This document shows, one piece after another, positions 54,076 to 63,096 of a DNA stretch of 64,000 nt (the stretch's first letter is position 1; each line of letters starts with the position of its first letter). Both the position numbers and the translations under genes were made by a program. Source of the DNA: Alphaproteobacteria bacterium. Lineage in GTDB: Bacteria; Pseudomonadota; Alphaproteobacteria; Reyranellales; Reyranellaceae. The notes under the pieces are model-generated. The model did not search any database. It was given only the letters and a program-made list of their open reading frames with translations, and had not been told where the DNA came from. The stretch covers positions 248,001 to 312,000 of the forward strand of contig VGCH01000001.1 of assembly GCA_016870115.1 (NCBI GenBank). Direction: 5' to 3'.

Positions 54076-55422
54076 CTAGAAGCGGAGGTCGAGACCGAGC
54101 ATGATGCCCCAAGCGTCGGACTCAGCCATCGAGTTCGGGCCGGAAGCGGCGTAGTACACGCCACCGCTGGTCAGCCGGATTCCCGGTCCCAACGCGTAGG
54201 TCAGGCCCACTTCGATGTAGTCCAGCGTGTGCTGTCCGAACGACAGCGCGCCCGCGGCCTGCGAGGCCAGGGTGCCGGTGTTGTTGAACGCCGCGGCGAA
54301 GGTCCCTGCGGCGGCCTGGTTAGCCAGAGCGGCGTTGGCCGCCGAGGTGATCTGCGTATTGCCGTTGCCGTTGGTGTTGCGGAAGCCCGCCCAACCAACC
54401 GACATCTGCCACGGGCCGGTCGCGTACATCAGGCCCGCCGAGTAGAACATCGTGTCGTCGCCGACACCGGTGTACATGTTGCCACCGATACCGTTGTTGT
54501 CCCAGCCGACCGCACCGCCGACGGTGAGCGTACCGCCGCCGAGAGCGAAGCCGAACTGCGCGCCGACAACCCACTGCTTCCAGGCGTCGAGCTTGAAGCC
54601 GGTGTTGATGTTGTAGGCACCCGCGGCGATCACGTTGGACGTGTCGAGCGAGGCGTACATGAAGGCGCCGAACAGGGCGACGTTCACGTCGCCGAACTTG
54701 TTCAGATAGTTCGCTCCGATATCGATCATGTCGGTATAGGAGTTGTCACGCGAGATACAGAACACCGGGTTGTTGCCCGAACCGGCGTTGCCGCAAACGC
54801 CCACGCCCACGACCGACGTCGCCGCAGAGGCGACCTTCGGCGCGTAGCCGATGCCGAGCTGCAGGCCCTGGAACCGCGGGGTGAAGTAGTTGATGCGGTT
54901 CGATTCCTGGATCTGCGGAGCGATGGTGGTGGCAATGCCGCTGCGGAACGCCTTGTTGGCGCCGGCGCTAACCGCCCAGTTGTGGTTGTGCTGGAAGAAG
55001 CCAAAGCCGATCAGAGCCGACGGCGTGCCCCAGTACATGCGGTAGGAACCCGGGTCGCGCGAGCCGAACTCGATACGACCCCAGTCGCCCGACGCGAACG
55101 CGAAGGTCTCGTCCGTGTGCAGGCCGACCGCGCCACCCGCGTGGTTGGCTTCGATCTCGACCACGAGGCCGATCGTCGTGCCGTTGGCCAGCTTGGTCTG
55201 ACCGATGAAGTGGATTTCACCCTCGTGGATGAAGTTCAGGCCACGGAAGTTGGTGACCGCGCCGTTGTTCATCGAATAGACCGGATCGATCGCGCCACCG
55301 ATGGCGTAACCCGTCCAGTATCCGCCGACGCCCATCCTGATCGGATCGTTGGCCATGGCCGGAGCGGCCATCAAGCCACCGGCGACCAGGGCGGTCGAAC
55401 CCAGTAGAAGCTTTTTCATCAT
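54076..55422 (-). CDS. Outer-membrane porin (Rhodospirillales type)
   Basis: 448 residues with a Sec signal peptide (MMKKLLLGSTALVAGGLMAAPAMA). A beta-barrel pattern follows, rich in Gly and aromatic residues (MGVGGYWTGYAIGG; GDWGRIEFGSRDPGSYRMYWG) and ending in aromatic F (IMLGLDLRF), the outer-membrane insertion signal. GAGGGAGA precedes the double ATG (55422 or 55419). Codon use is less GC-biased and contains more Asn codons than the neighbours, as expected for an abundant protein. Confidence 0.92.
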   Translation of the reverse strand: MMKKLLLGSTALVAGGLMAAPAMANDPIRMGVGGYWTGYAIGGAIDPVYSMNNGAVTNFRGLNFIHEGEIHFIGQTKLANGTTIGLVVEIEANHAGGAVGLHTDETFAFASGDWGRIEFGSRDPGSYRMYWGTPSALIGFGFFQHNHNWAVSAGANKAFRSGIATTIAPQIQESNRINYFTPRFQGLQLGIGYAPKVASAATSVVGVGVCGNAGSGNNPVFCISRDNSYTDMIDIGANYLNKFGDVNVALFGAFMYASLDTSNVIAAGAYNINTGFKLDAWKQWVVGAQFGFALGGGTLTVGGAVGWDNNGIGGNMYTGVGDDTMFYSAGLMYATGPWQMSVGWAGFRNTNGNGNTQITSAANAALANQAAAGTFAAAFNNTGTLASQAAGALSFGQHTLDYIEVGLTYALGPGIRLTSGGVYYAASGPNSMAESDAWGIMLGLDLRF

Positions 55423-55789
55423 TCTCCCTCTCTCTTTGAGCAGTGCGTGGTACGTACCTTGAAACGGCCAGTCCGAGCGACGGAGTGGGACGCCAGACGC
55501 AGCCAAGCGATGCCCCCGTCGGGGCAACCCCGGCATAGAACACGGGGCTGTCTGGAGGGTCAAGAAATGGTCGCCCGAGTGCAGCAATCTCTCCCCAGCT
55601 GTGGCGACCAAGCCACATTTGAGCCTGCATGCAGACCGCACCCTAGTAGGGTTTAATAAAGGGACGAACTTTATGTTGTCGCCAGTCAGTTCATTTTTAA
55701 GAGTGACGTGTTTCGGCCTCTGGCGCTTGCGACAGAACGGCATGGAGCCTATGGTCCGCCCCGATCGGATCCATCCAGGGCATCGGGCC
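55423..55789. other. Intergenic region between porin and DUF3576 gene
   Basis: 367 bases without a supported gene. It holds a porin promoter candidate (separate entry), a 6-bp stem TGCCCC-CGTC-GGGGCA at 55511-55526 within the predicted porin 5' leader, and an AT-richer stretch at about 55655-55710 that may carry the plus-strand promoter of the DUF3576-leuS-holA unit; no clear -35/-10 pair was found there. Confidence 0.5.
55535..55563 (-). promoter_or_regulatory. Predicted porin promoter
   Basis: On the minus strand TTGACC (55563-55558), a 17-base spacer and TTCTAT (55540-55535) form a sigma70-like promoter. It would give a 5' leader of roughly 105 bases containing a short GC hairpin (55511-55526) before the porin ribosome site. 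Confidence 0.5.
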
Positions 55790-56341
55790 ATGCGGCACTT
55801 ATCGTTCCCTCTACGCGGCCTCGGCACGCTTCTGCTCGTGGCGACAGCTGCGGCCTGCGCCGGCGAGGGCTTGTCGGACTTCGCCACCGGCCCGGGCGGC
55901 ACGCGGTCCAAGCGCGATGCCGCCGCCGGTCTGGCCGGCGTCGCGCAATACGATCCCGACGACACGCTGTTCGGCCGTCGTGGCACCCGCGACACCCGTT
56001 CCGACGGCGGCATTCCGGTCAATGCCTATCTGTGGCGCGCCTCGCTCGACACCGTCAGCTTCATTCCGCTCGCTTCGGCCGATCCCTTCGGCGGCGTCAT
56101 CATCACCGACTGGTACGTGCCGCAAGAAGCGCCGGCGGAGCGCATGAAGGTCCAGGTCACGATCCTCGATCGCGATCTGCGCGCCGACGGCGTGCGCGTC
56201 TCGGTCTTCAAGCAGGTGCAGCCCGCCCGCGCCGGCGGTGCCTGGGTCGATGCCCAGGTCGATCCCCGCACCTCGATCGATATCGAGAACGCCATCCTGA
56301 CGCGCGCGCGCCAGCTGCGAATCGCCCAGCAGGGCCGCTAG
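55790..56341 (+). CDS. DUF3576-family lipoprotein
   Basis: 183 residues from ATG at 55790 (ATGs at 55742 and 55751 are alternatives). A lipoprotein-type signal ends at VATAAACAG. The conserved DUF3576 core is seen: NAYLWRASLDTVSFIPLASA, FGGVIITDWYVP, ERMKVQVTILDRDLRADGV and SIDIENAILTRARQLRIA. The function is unknown. It commonly precedes leuS in alphaproteobacteria, as here. Confidence 0.85.
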   Translation: MRHLSFPLRGLGTLLLVATAAACAGEGLSDFATGPGGTRSKRDAAAGLAGVAQYDPDDTLFGRRGTRDTRSDGGIPVNAYLWRASLDTVSFIPLASADPFGGVIITDWYVPQEAPAERMKVQVTILDRDLRADGVRVSVFKQVQPARAGGAWVDAQVDPRTSIDIENAILTRARQLRIAQQGR

Positions 56342-56419
56342 CGAACGCCGCTCCACGCGACGCCGCGTCCCAGCCGGCGGTTGCTGCACGAACGCGCCGC
56401 GCCGACTATTGTCCGCGCC

Positions 56420-59011
56420 ATGTCGCAGACCCCATCGCCGGACGGCCCGGCGCGCTACAATTTTCGCGAGACCGAAGCCCGCTGGCAGAAGAGCTGGGAG
56501 GCGGCCGGCACGTTCCGCGCCGCGATGATCCCCGGCAAGCCCAAATACTACGTGCTCGAGATGTTTCCCTATCCGTCGGGGCGCATCCATATGGGCCACG
56601 TCCGCAACTACACCCAGGGCGATGTCGTGGCGCGCTACCGCCGCGCGCGCGGCTACAACGTGCTGCATCCCATGGGCTGGGACGCTTTCGGCCTGCCGGC
56701 CGAGAACGCGGCGATGGAAAAGAAGGTCCATCCCGCCAAATGGACCTACGAAAACATCGCCACGATGAAGACGCAGCTCAAGTCGATGGGCCTGTCGCTC
56801 GACTGGAGCCGCGAGGTCGCGACCTGCGATCCGAGCTACTACCGGCATCAGCAGAAGATGTTCCTCGATTTCTGGAAAGCCGGGCTCGCCTACCGCAAGG
56901 AAGCCTGGGTGAACTGGGATCCGGTCGACAACACCGTGCTCGCCAACGAACAGGTGATCGACGGCAAGGGCTGGCGCACCGGCGCGCCGGTCGAGCGGCG
57001 CAAGCTCACGCAGTGGAACCTGCGCATCACGCACTTCGCCGACGAGCTGCTCGAACGGCTGAACACGCTCGACCGCTGGCCCGAGAAAGTGCGGCTGATG
57101 CAGGCCAACTGGATCGGCAAGAGCCGGGGCGCACGCGTCAACTGGGCGCTGACCGACGCCTCGGGCGCCGATCGCGGCCGGCTCGAGATTTTCACCACCC
57201 GCCCCGACACGCTGTTCGGCGCGTCGTTCATGGCGCTGTCGGCCGAGCATCCCGTCGTCGCCGATCTCGCGGCCGCCGATCCCGCGCTGCAGCGCTTCGT
57301 CGAGGAATGCCGCAAGACCGGCACCGCCGCCGCCGATCTCGAGACCGCCGAGAAGCAGGGCTACAAGCTGCCGCTGCTCGCCCGCCATCCGCTGAAGCCG
57401 AACGAGACGGTGCCGGTCTTCGCCGCCAATTTCGTGCTGATGGAATACGGCACCGGCGCGATCTTCGGATGTCCCGGCCACGACGAGCGCGACCACGAAT
57501 TCGCCCGCAAGTACGGCCTGCCGATCCTGCAGGTCGTGGCGCCCGCCGATGGCGCCAAGATCGACATCCAGGCCGCCGCCTTCGTCGAGGATGGCGTGCT
57601 GGTGAATTCGCAGTTCCTCGACGGGCTGGGCGTCGAGGACGCCAAGGCGCGCATCATCGCGCGGCTTGAGGAAACGAAGGTCGGCACCGGAACGACGCAG
57701 TATCGCCTGCGCGACTGGCTGGTCTCGCGGCAGCGCTATTGGGGCTGCCCCATCCCCGCGATCCATTGCGACGATTGCGGCGCCGTCCCGGTGCCCGAAA
57801 AGGATCTGCCGGTCACGCTGCCCGACGACGTGACCTTCGACCGGCCGGGCAATCCGCTGGATCGCCACCCGACCTGGAAGCACGTCCCCTGCCCGAAATG
57901 CGGCAAGCCAGCGCGACGCGAGACCGACACCTTCGACACCTTCATCGATTCGAGCTGGTACTTCGACCGCTTCACCTCGCCCGGCGTCGCGGACGCGCCG
58001 TTCGACCGGGCGGAGAACAAGTATTGGATGCCCGTCGACCAGTATATCGGCGGCGTCGAACACGCGATCCTGCATCTCCTCTACTCGCGCTTCTGGACGC
58101 GGGCGATGCGCGAAGTCGGGCTGGCCGATCGCGACGAGCCCTTCGAGGGACTCTTCACCCAGGGCATGGTCTGCCACGAGACCTATCGTGCGGCCGACGG
58201 CACCTGGCTCACGCCCGAGGAGATCCGCCGCGACGGCGATCGCGTCACACGCCTCAGCGATGGCGCGGCGGTGACGGTCGGGCGCTCGGAGAAAATGTCG
58301 AAGTCGAAGAAGAACGTCGTCGACCCCGACCAGATCATCCGCGACTACGGCGCCGACACCGCGCGCTGGTTCATGCTGTCCGACAGCCCGCCGGAACGCG
58401 ATCTCGAATGGACCGAGGCGGGCGTCGCCGGCGCCTGGCGCTTCCAGCAGCGCCTGTGGCGACTGGTCAGCGCGCGCGCCGCCGATCTCGCGGGCGCGGG
58501 CGATGCGGCCGCCGCCACGGGCCCCGCGCTGGCGCTGCTTCGCGCCGCGCATCGCGCCGCGGCCGGCGTGTCGGCCGATATCGAGGCCTTCCACTTCAAC
58601 AAGGCGGTCGCGCGGCTCTACGAACTCGCCAACACCATCGACGGCTTCGCGGCGACGGATGCCACCGATCGCGCCGCGCTGCGCGAGACGCTGGAAGTCT
58701 TCATCACCCTGATCGGACCGATGACACCGCATCTCGCCGAGGAGCTGTGGCGGACGCTCGGTCACGCCACGCTGCTGGCCGATGCGCCCTGGCCCAAGGC
58801 CGATCCGGCGCTGCTGGTCGACGACACGGTCCGGCTCGCGGTGCAGATGAACGGCAAGCTGCGCGCCACGCTCGAGCTGCCCAAGGACTGCGCGCGCGAG
58901 GACGCCGAACGCGCGGCCCTCGCGCTGCCCGAAGTGATGCGCGGCCTCGACGGCAAGCCGCCGAAGCGCGTCGTGGTCGTGCCCAACCGCATCGTCAACA
59001 TCGTGGTCTGA
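56420..59011 (+). CDS. leuS: Leucine-tRNA ligase
   Basis: An 863-residue class I synthetase. The HIGH motif is in [24 protein letters not shown] is in [15 protein letters not shown], and the editing domain contains [19 protein letters not shown]. The tRNA-binding domain ends [14 protein letters not shown]. The ATG at 56420 is chosen; 13 further residues upstream are possible. In many relatives lptE and holA follow; here only holA does. Confidence 0.97.
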   Translation: MSQTPSPDGPARYNFRETEARWQKSWEAAGTFRAAMIPGKPKYYVLEMFPYPSGRIHMGHVRNYTQGDVVARYRRARGYNVLHPMGWDAFGLPAENAAMEKKVHPAKWTYENIATMKTQLKSMGLSLDWSREVATCDPSYYRHQQKMFLDFWKAGLAYRKEAWVNWDPVDNTVLANEQVIDGKGWRTGAPVERRKLTQWNLRITHFADELLERLNTLDRWPEKVRLMQANWIGKSRGARVNWALTDASGADRGRLEIFTTRPDTLFGASFMALSAEHPVVADLAAADPALQRFVEECRKTGTAAADLETAEKQGYKLPLLARHPLKPNETVPVFAANFVLMEYGTGAIFGCPGHDERDHEFARKYGLPILQVVAPADGAKIDIQAAAFVEDGVLVNSQFLDGLGVEDAKARIIARLEETKVGTGTTQYRLRDWLVSRQRYWGCPIPAIHCDDCGAVPVPEKDLPVTLPDDVTFDRPGNPLDRHPTWKHVPCPKCGKPARRETDTFDTFIDSSWYFDRFTSPGVADAPFDRAENKYWMPVDQYIGGVEHAILHLLYSRFWTRAMREVGLADRDEPFEGLFTQGMVCHETYRAADGTWLTPEEIRRDGDRVTRLSDGAAVTVGRSEKMSKSKKNVVDPDQIIRDYGADTARWFMLSDSPPERDLEWTEAGVAGAWRFQQRLWRLVSARAADLAGAGDAAAATGPALALLRAAHRAAAGVSADIEAFHFNKAVARLYELANTIDGFAATDATDRAALRETLEVFITLIGPMTPHLAEELWRTLGHATLLADAPWPKADPALLVDDTVRLAVQMNGKLRATLELPKDCAREDAERAALALPEVMRGLDGKPPKRVVVVPNRIVNIVV

Positions 59012-59135
59012 GGACGATGCGCCAGCCGCGAGCCGAGCGCGCTGAACGCCGGACCGCTGGATCGGTGGCGCGCGCCCGCGGTGTCGGCCCCGGTCCCGGA
59101 GTCCTCCCGATCGGTCTCCGCACCCGCGCGACCCC
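59012..59135 (+). other. leuS-holA gap where lptE is normally found
   Basis: 124 bases with no recognisable LPS-assembly lipoprotein gene. A 40-codon frame (59017-59139, starting MRQPRAERAERRTAGS) overlaps the holA start as ATGA, but has no signal peptide or lipobox and reads like GC-rich filler. It could be a decayed remnant or non-coding. Confidence 0.5.
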
Positions 59136-60185
59136 ATGAAGCTCGACGCCCGCTCCGCCGACCGGTTCATCGCCAAGCCCGACCCGAAGGTGCGCGGCGT
59201 GGTGATCTACGGCAACGACGAGGGGCTAGTCGCCGAACGCGGTGCGGCGCTCGCGCGCGCGATATGTGCCGATCTCAAGGATCCGTTCCGCGTCGTCGAT
59301 CTCGCGGGCGAACAGCTCAAGGCCGATCCGGCGCGGCTTGCCGACGAGTTCGGCGCGATCTCGATGATGGGCGGCCGGCGCGTCGTGCGCGTTCGGCCGG
59401 CGGGCGAGGAATGTGTCGCGGCGCTCGAGAACCTGGTCGCCGCCACCGCCGGCGACGCGCTGATCGTGATCGAGGCGGGATCGCTCGGGCCGAAGTCGGG
59501 GCTGCGCACGCTCGCCGAGACCGAGTCCGTTCTCGCGGCGCTCCCCTGCTATATGGACAACGAGGCGTCGTTGCGCGGCCTGGTCGAGGGCGCCGCGCGC
59601 GAGCGCGGCTACGCGGTCGATGACGAGGCGCTGGACTGGATCGTGGCGCGGCTGGGCGGCGATCGCGGACAGAGTCGCAGCGAGATCGACAAGCTCCTGC
59701 TCTACATGGGCGAGGGCGGCGACACCGCGCGCCGCGTGACCCTCGACGATGCCACGGCGATCCTGGGCGACACCGCCGATCTCGGCGTCGATCACGCCGT
59801 CGGCGCCACCTTCGATGGCGACATGGCCCTGCTCGATCGCGCGCTCGATCGCGTGTTCGACGAGGGCGGCAACCCGGTGATGCTGGTGCGCGCCCTGCAG
59901 CGCCACGCCGCCTCGCTGCATCTGGTGGCGGGTCACGTCGCGGCCGGCACGCCGGTCGAGGCCGCGCTGGGCCGCATCTGGGGCCTGCCCAAGGGCGGCC
60001 CGCAACGCGCGCGCTTCATCGCCCAGACCAAGATCTGGCCGTTGCGGCGACTGTCCGACGCGCTGCCCGCGATCCTCGACGCCGAGCGCGACTGCATGCG
60101 CACCGGCTTCCCCAAGGAAGCGATCGCGCGCCGCCTCTGCGCCCGCCTCGCCAACGCCGCCGCCCAGGCGCGCGCACGCCGCTAG
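59136..60185 (+). CDS. holA: DNA polymerase III subunit delta
   Basis: 349 residues of the clamp-loader delta subunit: VRGVVIYGNDEGLVAERGAA at the N-terminus (degenerate AAA+ fold without Walker A), YMDNEASLRGLVEGAARERG, and SRSEIDKLLLYMGEGG. The C-terminal domain has NPVMLVRALQRHAASLHLVA and GFPKEAIARRLCARLANAA. It opens the beta clamp together with delta' and tau/gamma. Confidence 0.93.
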   Translation: MKLDARSADRFIAKPDPKVRGVVIYGNDEGLVAERGAALARAICADLKDPFRVVDLAGEQLKADPARLADEFGAISMMGGRRVVRVRPAGEECVAALENLVAATAGDALIVIEAGSLGPKSGLRTLAETESVLAALPCYMDNEASLRGLVEGAARERGYAVDDEALDWIVARLGGDRGQSRSEIDKLLLYMGEGGDTARRVTLDDATAILGDTADLGVDHAVGATFDGDMALLDRALDRVFDEGGNPVMLVRALQRHAASLHLVAGHVAAGTPVEAALGRIWGLPKGGPQRARFIAQTKIWPLRRLSDALPAILDAERDCMRTGFPKEAIARRLCARLANAAAQARARR

Positions 60186-60192
60186 GCGGCGC

Positions 60193-60930
60193 TCAATACA
60201 CCCCGATCAGCTTCAATCCGGCCACGATCAGCACGACGCCCAGCGCGCGCTGGATCAGGACCGGCCGCCAGTTGATCCCGAGCGTCGTGCCGATCAGCGC
60301 GCCCGCCAGCACCGCCGCGGCGTAGATCGGCAGATCGGCGGGCAGCGACTTCAGCGCCGCGACGTTGCCCAACAACCCGGCGGCGGAATTGCAGAGGATG
60401 AAGACCGCCGCCACGCCGGAGGCGACGCGCGTCTGGGCCCAACCCATGAGCAGGATCAGCGGCGAGAGAAAGATGCCGCCGCCAGTTCCGGTGAGCCCGC
60501 TCAGCAACCCGATGGTGGCGCCCGCCGCGATGCCGAGCGGGATCGGCGGATCGACGGTCGGTCGCGCCGCGCCCTCGCGCACGGGCCAGAGAAAGCGCAG
60601 GGCGGCGATCAGCAGCACCCCGCCCACCAGCGGCCGATACCAGTGTCCCGGCAGGCTGATGGTGCCGCCGATGAAGGCCATCGGCACGGCGCCCAGCAGC
60701 GGCGGCCACAGCACGCGCCAGCGGAACAGACCCGCGCGGGCGAAGCGCCACGAGGCGAGGCTCGCCACCAGCACGTTCAGCGAGAGCGCGGTCGGGCGCA
60801 TCACCGCCGGCGGAAAGCCGAACAGCGCCATGATGGCGATATAGGCCGAGGCCCCGGCATGGCCGACGGAGGAATAGAGCACCGCGCCCGCGAACATCGC
60901 GAGCGCCGGCAGCCAGGGCCCTTCGATCAT
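60193..60930 (-). CDS. TauE/SafE-family membrane transporter
   Basis: 245 residues with about eight TM helices and two repeat cores (LYSSVGHAGASAYIAIMAL; GLLSGLTGTGGGIFLSPLIL). It probably exports sulfite, sulfoacetate or a similar anion, as known family members do. It is the second member in the window and of normal length, unlike the one at 5.7-6.8 kb. It converges on holA with 7 bases between stops. Confidence 0.87.
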   Translation of the reverse strand: MIEGPWLPALAMFAGAVLYSSVGHAGASAYIAIMALFGFPPAVMRPTALSLNVLVASLASWRFARAGLFRWRVLWPPLLGAVPMAFIGGTISLPGHWYRPLVGGVLLIAALRFLWPVREGAARPTVDPPIPLGIAAGATIGLLSGLTGTGGGIFLSPLILLMGWAQTRVASGVAAVFILCNSAAGLLGNVAALKSLPADLPIYAAAVLAGALIGTTLGINWRPVLIQRALGVVLIVAGLKLIGVY

Positions 60931-61003
60931 CGAGGTTGCTTACAGCAAGACGCGGTCACCGTCTTGTCATGCCCCGCGCGACGGGGAGCGAGCCGGCGAG
61001 AGC

Positions 61004-61342
61004 TCAGGCGCGTCGGCCGGTGAGCGCCCGCCAGGCCAGCCGATGGTTGGCCGCGATGAACCAGAGGCCGGGATAGTCGCGGCGCCCCACCCGAAGATCG
61101 CCGCGTTCGGCATCGCGCTCGAACAGGCGGTGCCCGATCAGGCCGGGCACCACATGCACCACGGGATAGAACAGCACGAGCCACCACGGTCCGGCCGCGA
61201 GGGCCCACACCACGAGTGCGGCACTGGCGAGCACGCCCGCGACATGCAGCGCGACGTTCGCCGGGTGGCGGTGCTCGGCGGGGAACACCTCGGTGCAGAA
61301 GGTGCGGAAATCGGCGCGACGGTTTACGGCGATGTCGGTCAT
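61004..61342 (-). CDS. Mpo1-like (DUF962) membrane protein
   Basis: 112 residues. The DUF962 signature is FRTFCTEVFPAEHRHPANVA, then LHVAGVLASAALVVWALAAG (TM) and FYPVVHVVPGLIGHRLFERD, with several conserved His residues. Yeast Mpo1 is an Fe(II) dioxygenase that alpha-oxidises phytosphingosine fatty acids; bacterial relatives are little studied. The ATG overlaps the stop of a ferredoxin gene (ATGA), suggesting a functional pair. Confidence 0.78.
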   Translation of the reverse strand: MTDIAVNRRADFRTFCTEVFPAEHRHPANVALHVAGVLASAALVVWALAAGPWWLVLFYPVVHVVPGLIGHRLFERDAERGDLRVGRRDYPGLWFIAANHRLAWRALTGRRA

Positions 61343-61647
61343 GGCGTTTCTCCGGGCAGGGATCGTTGCAGGGTGATGGCGTGTTCGGGACAGACCCGCA
61401 CGCAAGCGCCGCAGGCGCGGCAGAGATCGGCGGCGACGAGCTGGGCCTGGCGATACCCATGCGCCCAGGCCTTCAGCCGCCCGACAAGGGAGAGTCCCCG
61501 TCGCTGCCGCGCATCGAGCGTGCCCAGCGCGAGCACGTGATAGGGACAGGCCGGCACGCACGGCCCCTTGCCCTCACAGGCATTGCGGTCGATCCGGGGC
61601 ACGAAGCGGCCCGGCGGATGCTGGCAGTCGGGAGCGACGGTTTCCAT
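61339..61647 (-). CDS. 2[4Fe-4S]-type ferredoxin
   Basis: 102 residues with two cysteine clusters: ACEGKGPCVPACPYHVL (spacing slightly unusual, C-x5-C-x3-C) and LCRACGACVRVCPEHAI (canonical C-x2-C-x2-C-x3-C). A further upstream Cys is in APDCQHP. The central 35-residue insert (GTLDARQRRGLSLVGRLKAW) is longer than in bacterial 2[4Fe-4S] ferredoxins. It probably donates electrons, possibly to the overlapping Mpo1-like protein. A palindromic operator lies 10 bases before the ATG. Confidence 0.85.
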   Translation of the reverse strand: METVAPDCQHPPGRFVPRIDRNACEGKGPCVPACPYHVLALGTLDARQRRGLSLVGRLKAWAHGYRQAQLVAADLCRACGACVRVCPEHAITLQRSLPGETP

Positions 61648-61657
61648 GCCCCACAGA

Positions 61658-61677
61658 ATGCGAGCGATCGCTCGTAT
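61658..61677. promoter_or_regulatory. Palindromic operator, TetR/AcrR-like, upstream of ferredoxin gene
   Basis: A perfect 14-bp palindrome CGAGCGATCGCTCG (61661-61674) extends to 20 bp with one mismatched pair. It begins 10 bases upstream of the ferredoxin ATG, where it would overlap the promoter. Size and symmetry suit a TetR-family repressor dimer, but no such regulator gene is in the window. Confidence 0.6.
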
Positions 61678-61767
61678 CGGCTACTCGCGTTCCGGCAACG
61701 CCCGAAACCCCGCCCTACGGGCACTTTATGCACCGGCCCCAACGCGGGCTCGCATCCACCGGCAGCC

Positions 61768-62075
61768 CTGATGCGGCCGCGCATCTGAGCCCACCCCTGT
61801 CGTCCTGAGCGAAGCGAAGGACCCTTCGCTGGCGCTCAGGGTGACAGAGATGGTGGTGTCTGCCTCTCGCGCCGATCCTGATGCGGCCGCGCTCCTAGGC
61901 CCGCTCCTGTCGTCCTGAGCGGAGCGAAGGACCCTTCGCTGGCGCTCAGGGTGACAGAGATGGTGGTGTCTGCCTCTGGCGCCGATCCTGATGCGGCCGC
62001 GCTCCTGAGCCCGCTCCTGTCGTCCTGAGCGAAGCGAATGACCTTTCGCGCTTTGGATGACAGAGCTGATCGTGG
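61768..62075. repeat. 110-bp tandem repeat, about 2.7 copies, each with a long hairpin
   Basis: Units start at 61768, 61878 and 61988 (CTGATGCGGCCGCG). Copies 1 and 2 are nearly identical; copy 3 decays after about 50 bases. Each of the first two units holds an inverted repeat (61804-61840 and 61914-61950), with 8-bp arms CCTGAGCG/CGCTCAGG and AGCGAAGG/CCTTCGCT around a 2-base loop. This resembles dispersed REP-like palindromes found between genes in many bacteria. It lies downstream of parB and might terminate or protect its mRNA. Confidence 0.9.
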
Positions 62076-62106
62076 CCGACCCGCGCCAACGCCGCGCGTC
62101 GTTTCG

Positions 62107-63096
62107 TCAGCGATCCGCCGGCTCGGTCGCGGGCATCGGGCAGCCGCGCATCAGGCGCTCGGCCACGGCGTCGAGCTGGTCGAGTGTCGAGGTCACGATC
62201 GTGAGCCGCATGCCGTCGCCCTTGCCGAACGGCTGCAGCTCCACCCTGAGCCCCAGCGCATGTTCGATGCTGCGCCGGAAGAACTCGGTGTTGGGATCCT
62301 GCTTGGTCGTGCCGGTATCGGCGACGCCGCCCACACCGCTCCGGGTCGCGCGCTTGCGCGGCGTGCCGCGCCCATAGGTGCCGCGCCGCAACGCCTCGAG
62401 ATCGCGCACCGTCATGTGCTCGGCGATCGCCTTGGGCAGAATCGCGCCGGGGTCGGGGAAGGCGAGCAGCGCCCGCGCCACGCCCTCGCTGATGTCGCCG
62501 CGCGACAGCGCCTCCATCGCCGGCACCGGCAAACCCAGGAGCCGCAGGATGTTGGCGACGTGCGCCCGGCTGAGGCCGGTGGCCTGCGCGACCTCCTCCT
62601 GGGTCTGGCCGAACTCGTCGACCAGCCGCTGCAGACCGCGCGCCGTTTCGATCGGCCCGATGTCGGAGCGCTGCAGGTTCTCGACGAGGCCGAGTTGCGC
62701 GGAGTCGCGATCGGCGAGCCGCCGCACCACCACCGGCACCTCGTGCAGACCCGCCATTTGCGCGGCCCGCCAGCGGCGCTCGCCGGCGACGATCTCGTGG
62801 CTGTTGCCCTGCGCGTCGGGCGCCTCGAGCGGGCGAACCAGGATCGGCTGCAACAGCCCATGCTCGCGGATCGAGGCGGCGAGCTCGTCGAGATCGACGA
62901 AGTGCGTGCGCGCCTGGAAGCGGCTGGGGCGAAGTTTGCTGAGGGGCAGCGTGGTCGCGCCGCGCAGCGCCGCGGCGGCGGTTGGCGCTTGAGTCGCGGG
63001 GGCGGGATCGGGCGCGACGGTGGCTTGCACGGCGTCGTCGCCCAGCAGCGCAGCGAGGCCGCGGCCGAGGCCGCGCGGTTTGGAGGGCTGGGTCAT
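62107..63096 (-). CDS. parB: Chromosome partitioning protein ParB
   Basis: 329 residues. The N-terminal ParA-activating segment is RGLGRGLAALLGDD; the CTPase/clamp motif is GERRWRAAQMAGLHEVPVVV with VENLQRSDIGPIETARG; the helix-turn-helix that reads parS is ATGLSRAHVANILRLLGLP. The C-terminal dimerisation domain follows FFRRSIEHAL. No parS palindrome was seen in this window. The gene overlaps parA by 4 bases. Confidence 0.96.
   Translation of the reverse strand: MTQPSKPRGLGRGLAALLGDDAVQATVAPDPAPATQAPTAAAALRGATTLPLSKLRPSRFQARTHFVDLDELAASIREHGLLQPILVRPLEAPDAQGNSHEIVAGERRWRAAQMAGLHEVPVVVRRLADRDSAQLGLVENLQRSDIGPIETARGLQRLVDEFGQTQEEVAQATGLSRAHVANILRLLGLPVPAMEALSRGDISEGVARALLAFPDPGAILPKAIAEHMTVRDLEALRRGTYGRGTPRKRATRSGVGGVADTGTTKQDPNTEFFRRSIEHALGLRVELQPFGKGDGMRLTIVTSTLDQLDAVAERLMRGCPMPATEPADR

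Larger units (their letters stand above)
61648..62106. other. Intergenic region with operator and tandem repeats
   Basis: 459 bases between the ferredoxin and parB genes, both on the minus strand. It contains the palindrome at 61658-61677 and the 110-bp tandem repeat from 61768 (separate entries). The stretch 61680-61765 holds nothing recognisable. Confidence 0.8.

Noticed and set aside
55811-59176. 1121-codon open frame on the minus strand opposite leuS
   Set aside because: It is the mirror image of leuS caused by strong GC bias at third codon positions; the product is Arg/Gly/His-rich with no domain, while the plus strand has a complete synthetase.
61768-62075. CRISPR array
   Set aside because: The 110-bp units are contiguous tandem copies without unique spacers, and no cas genes are present.
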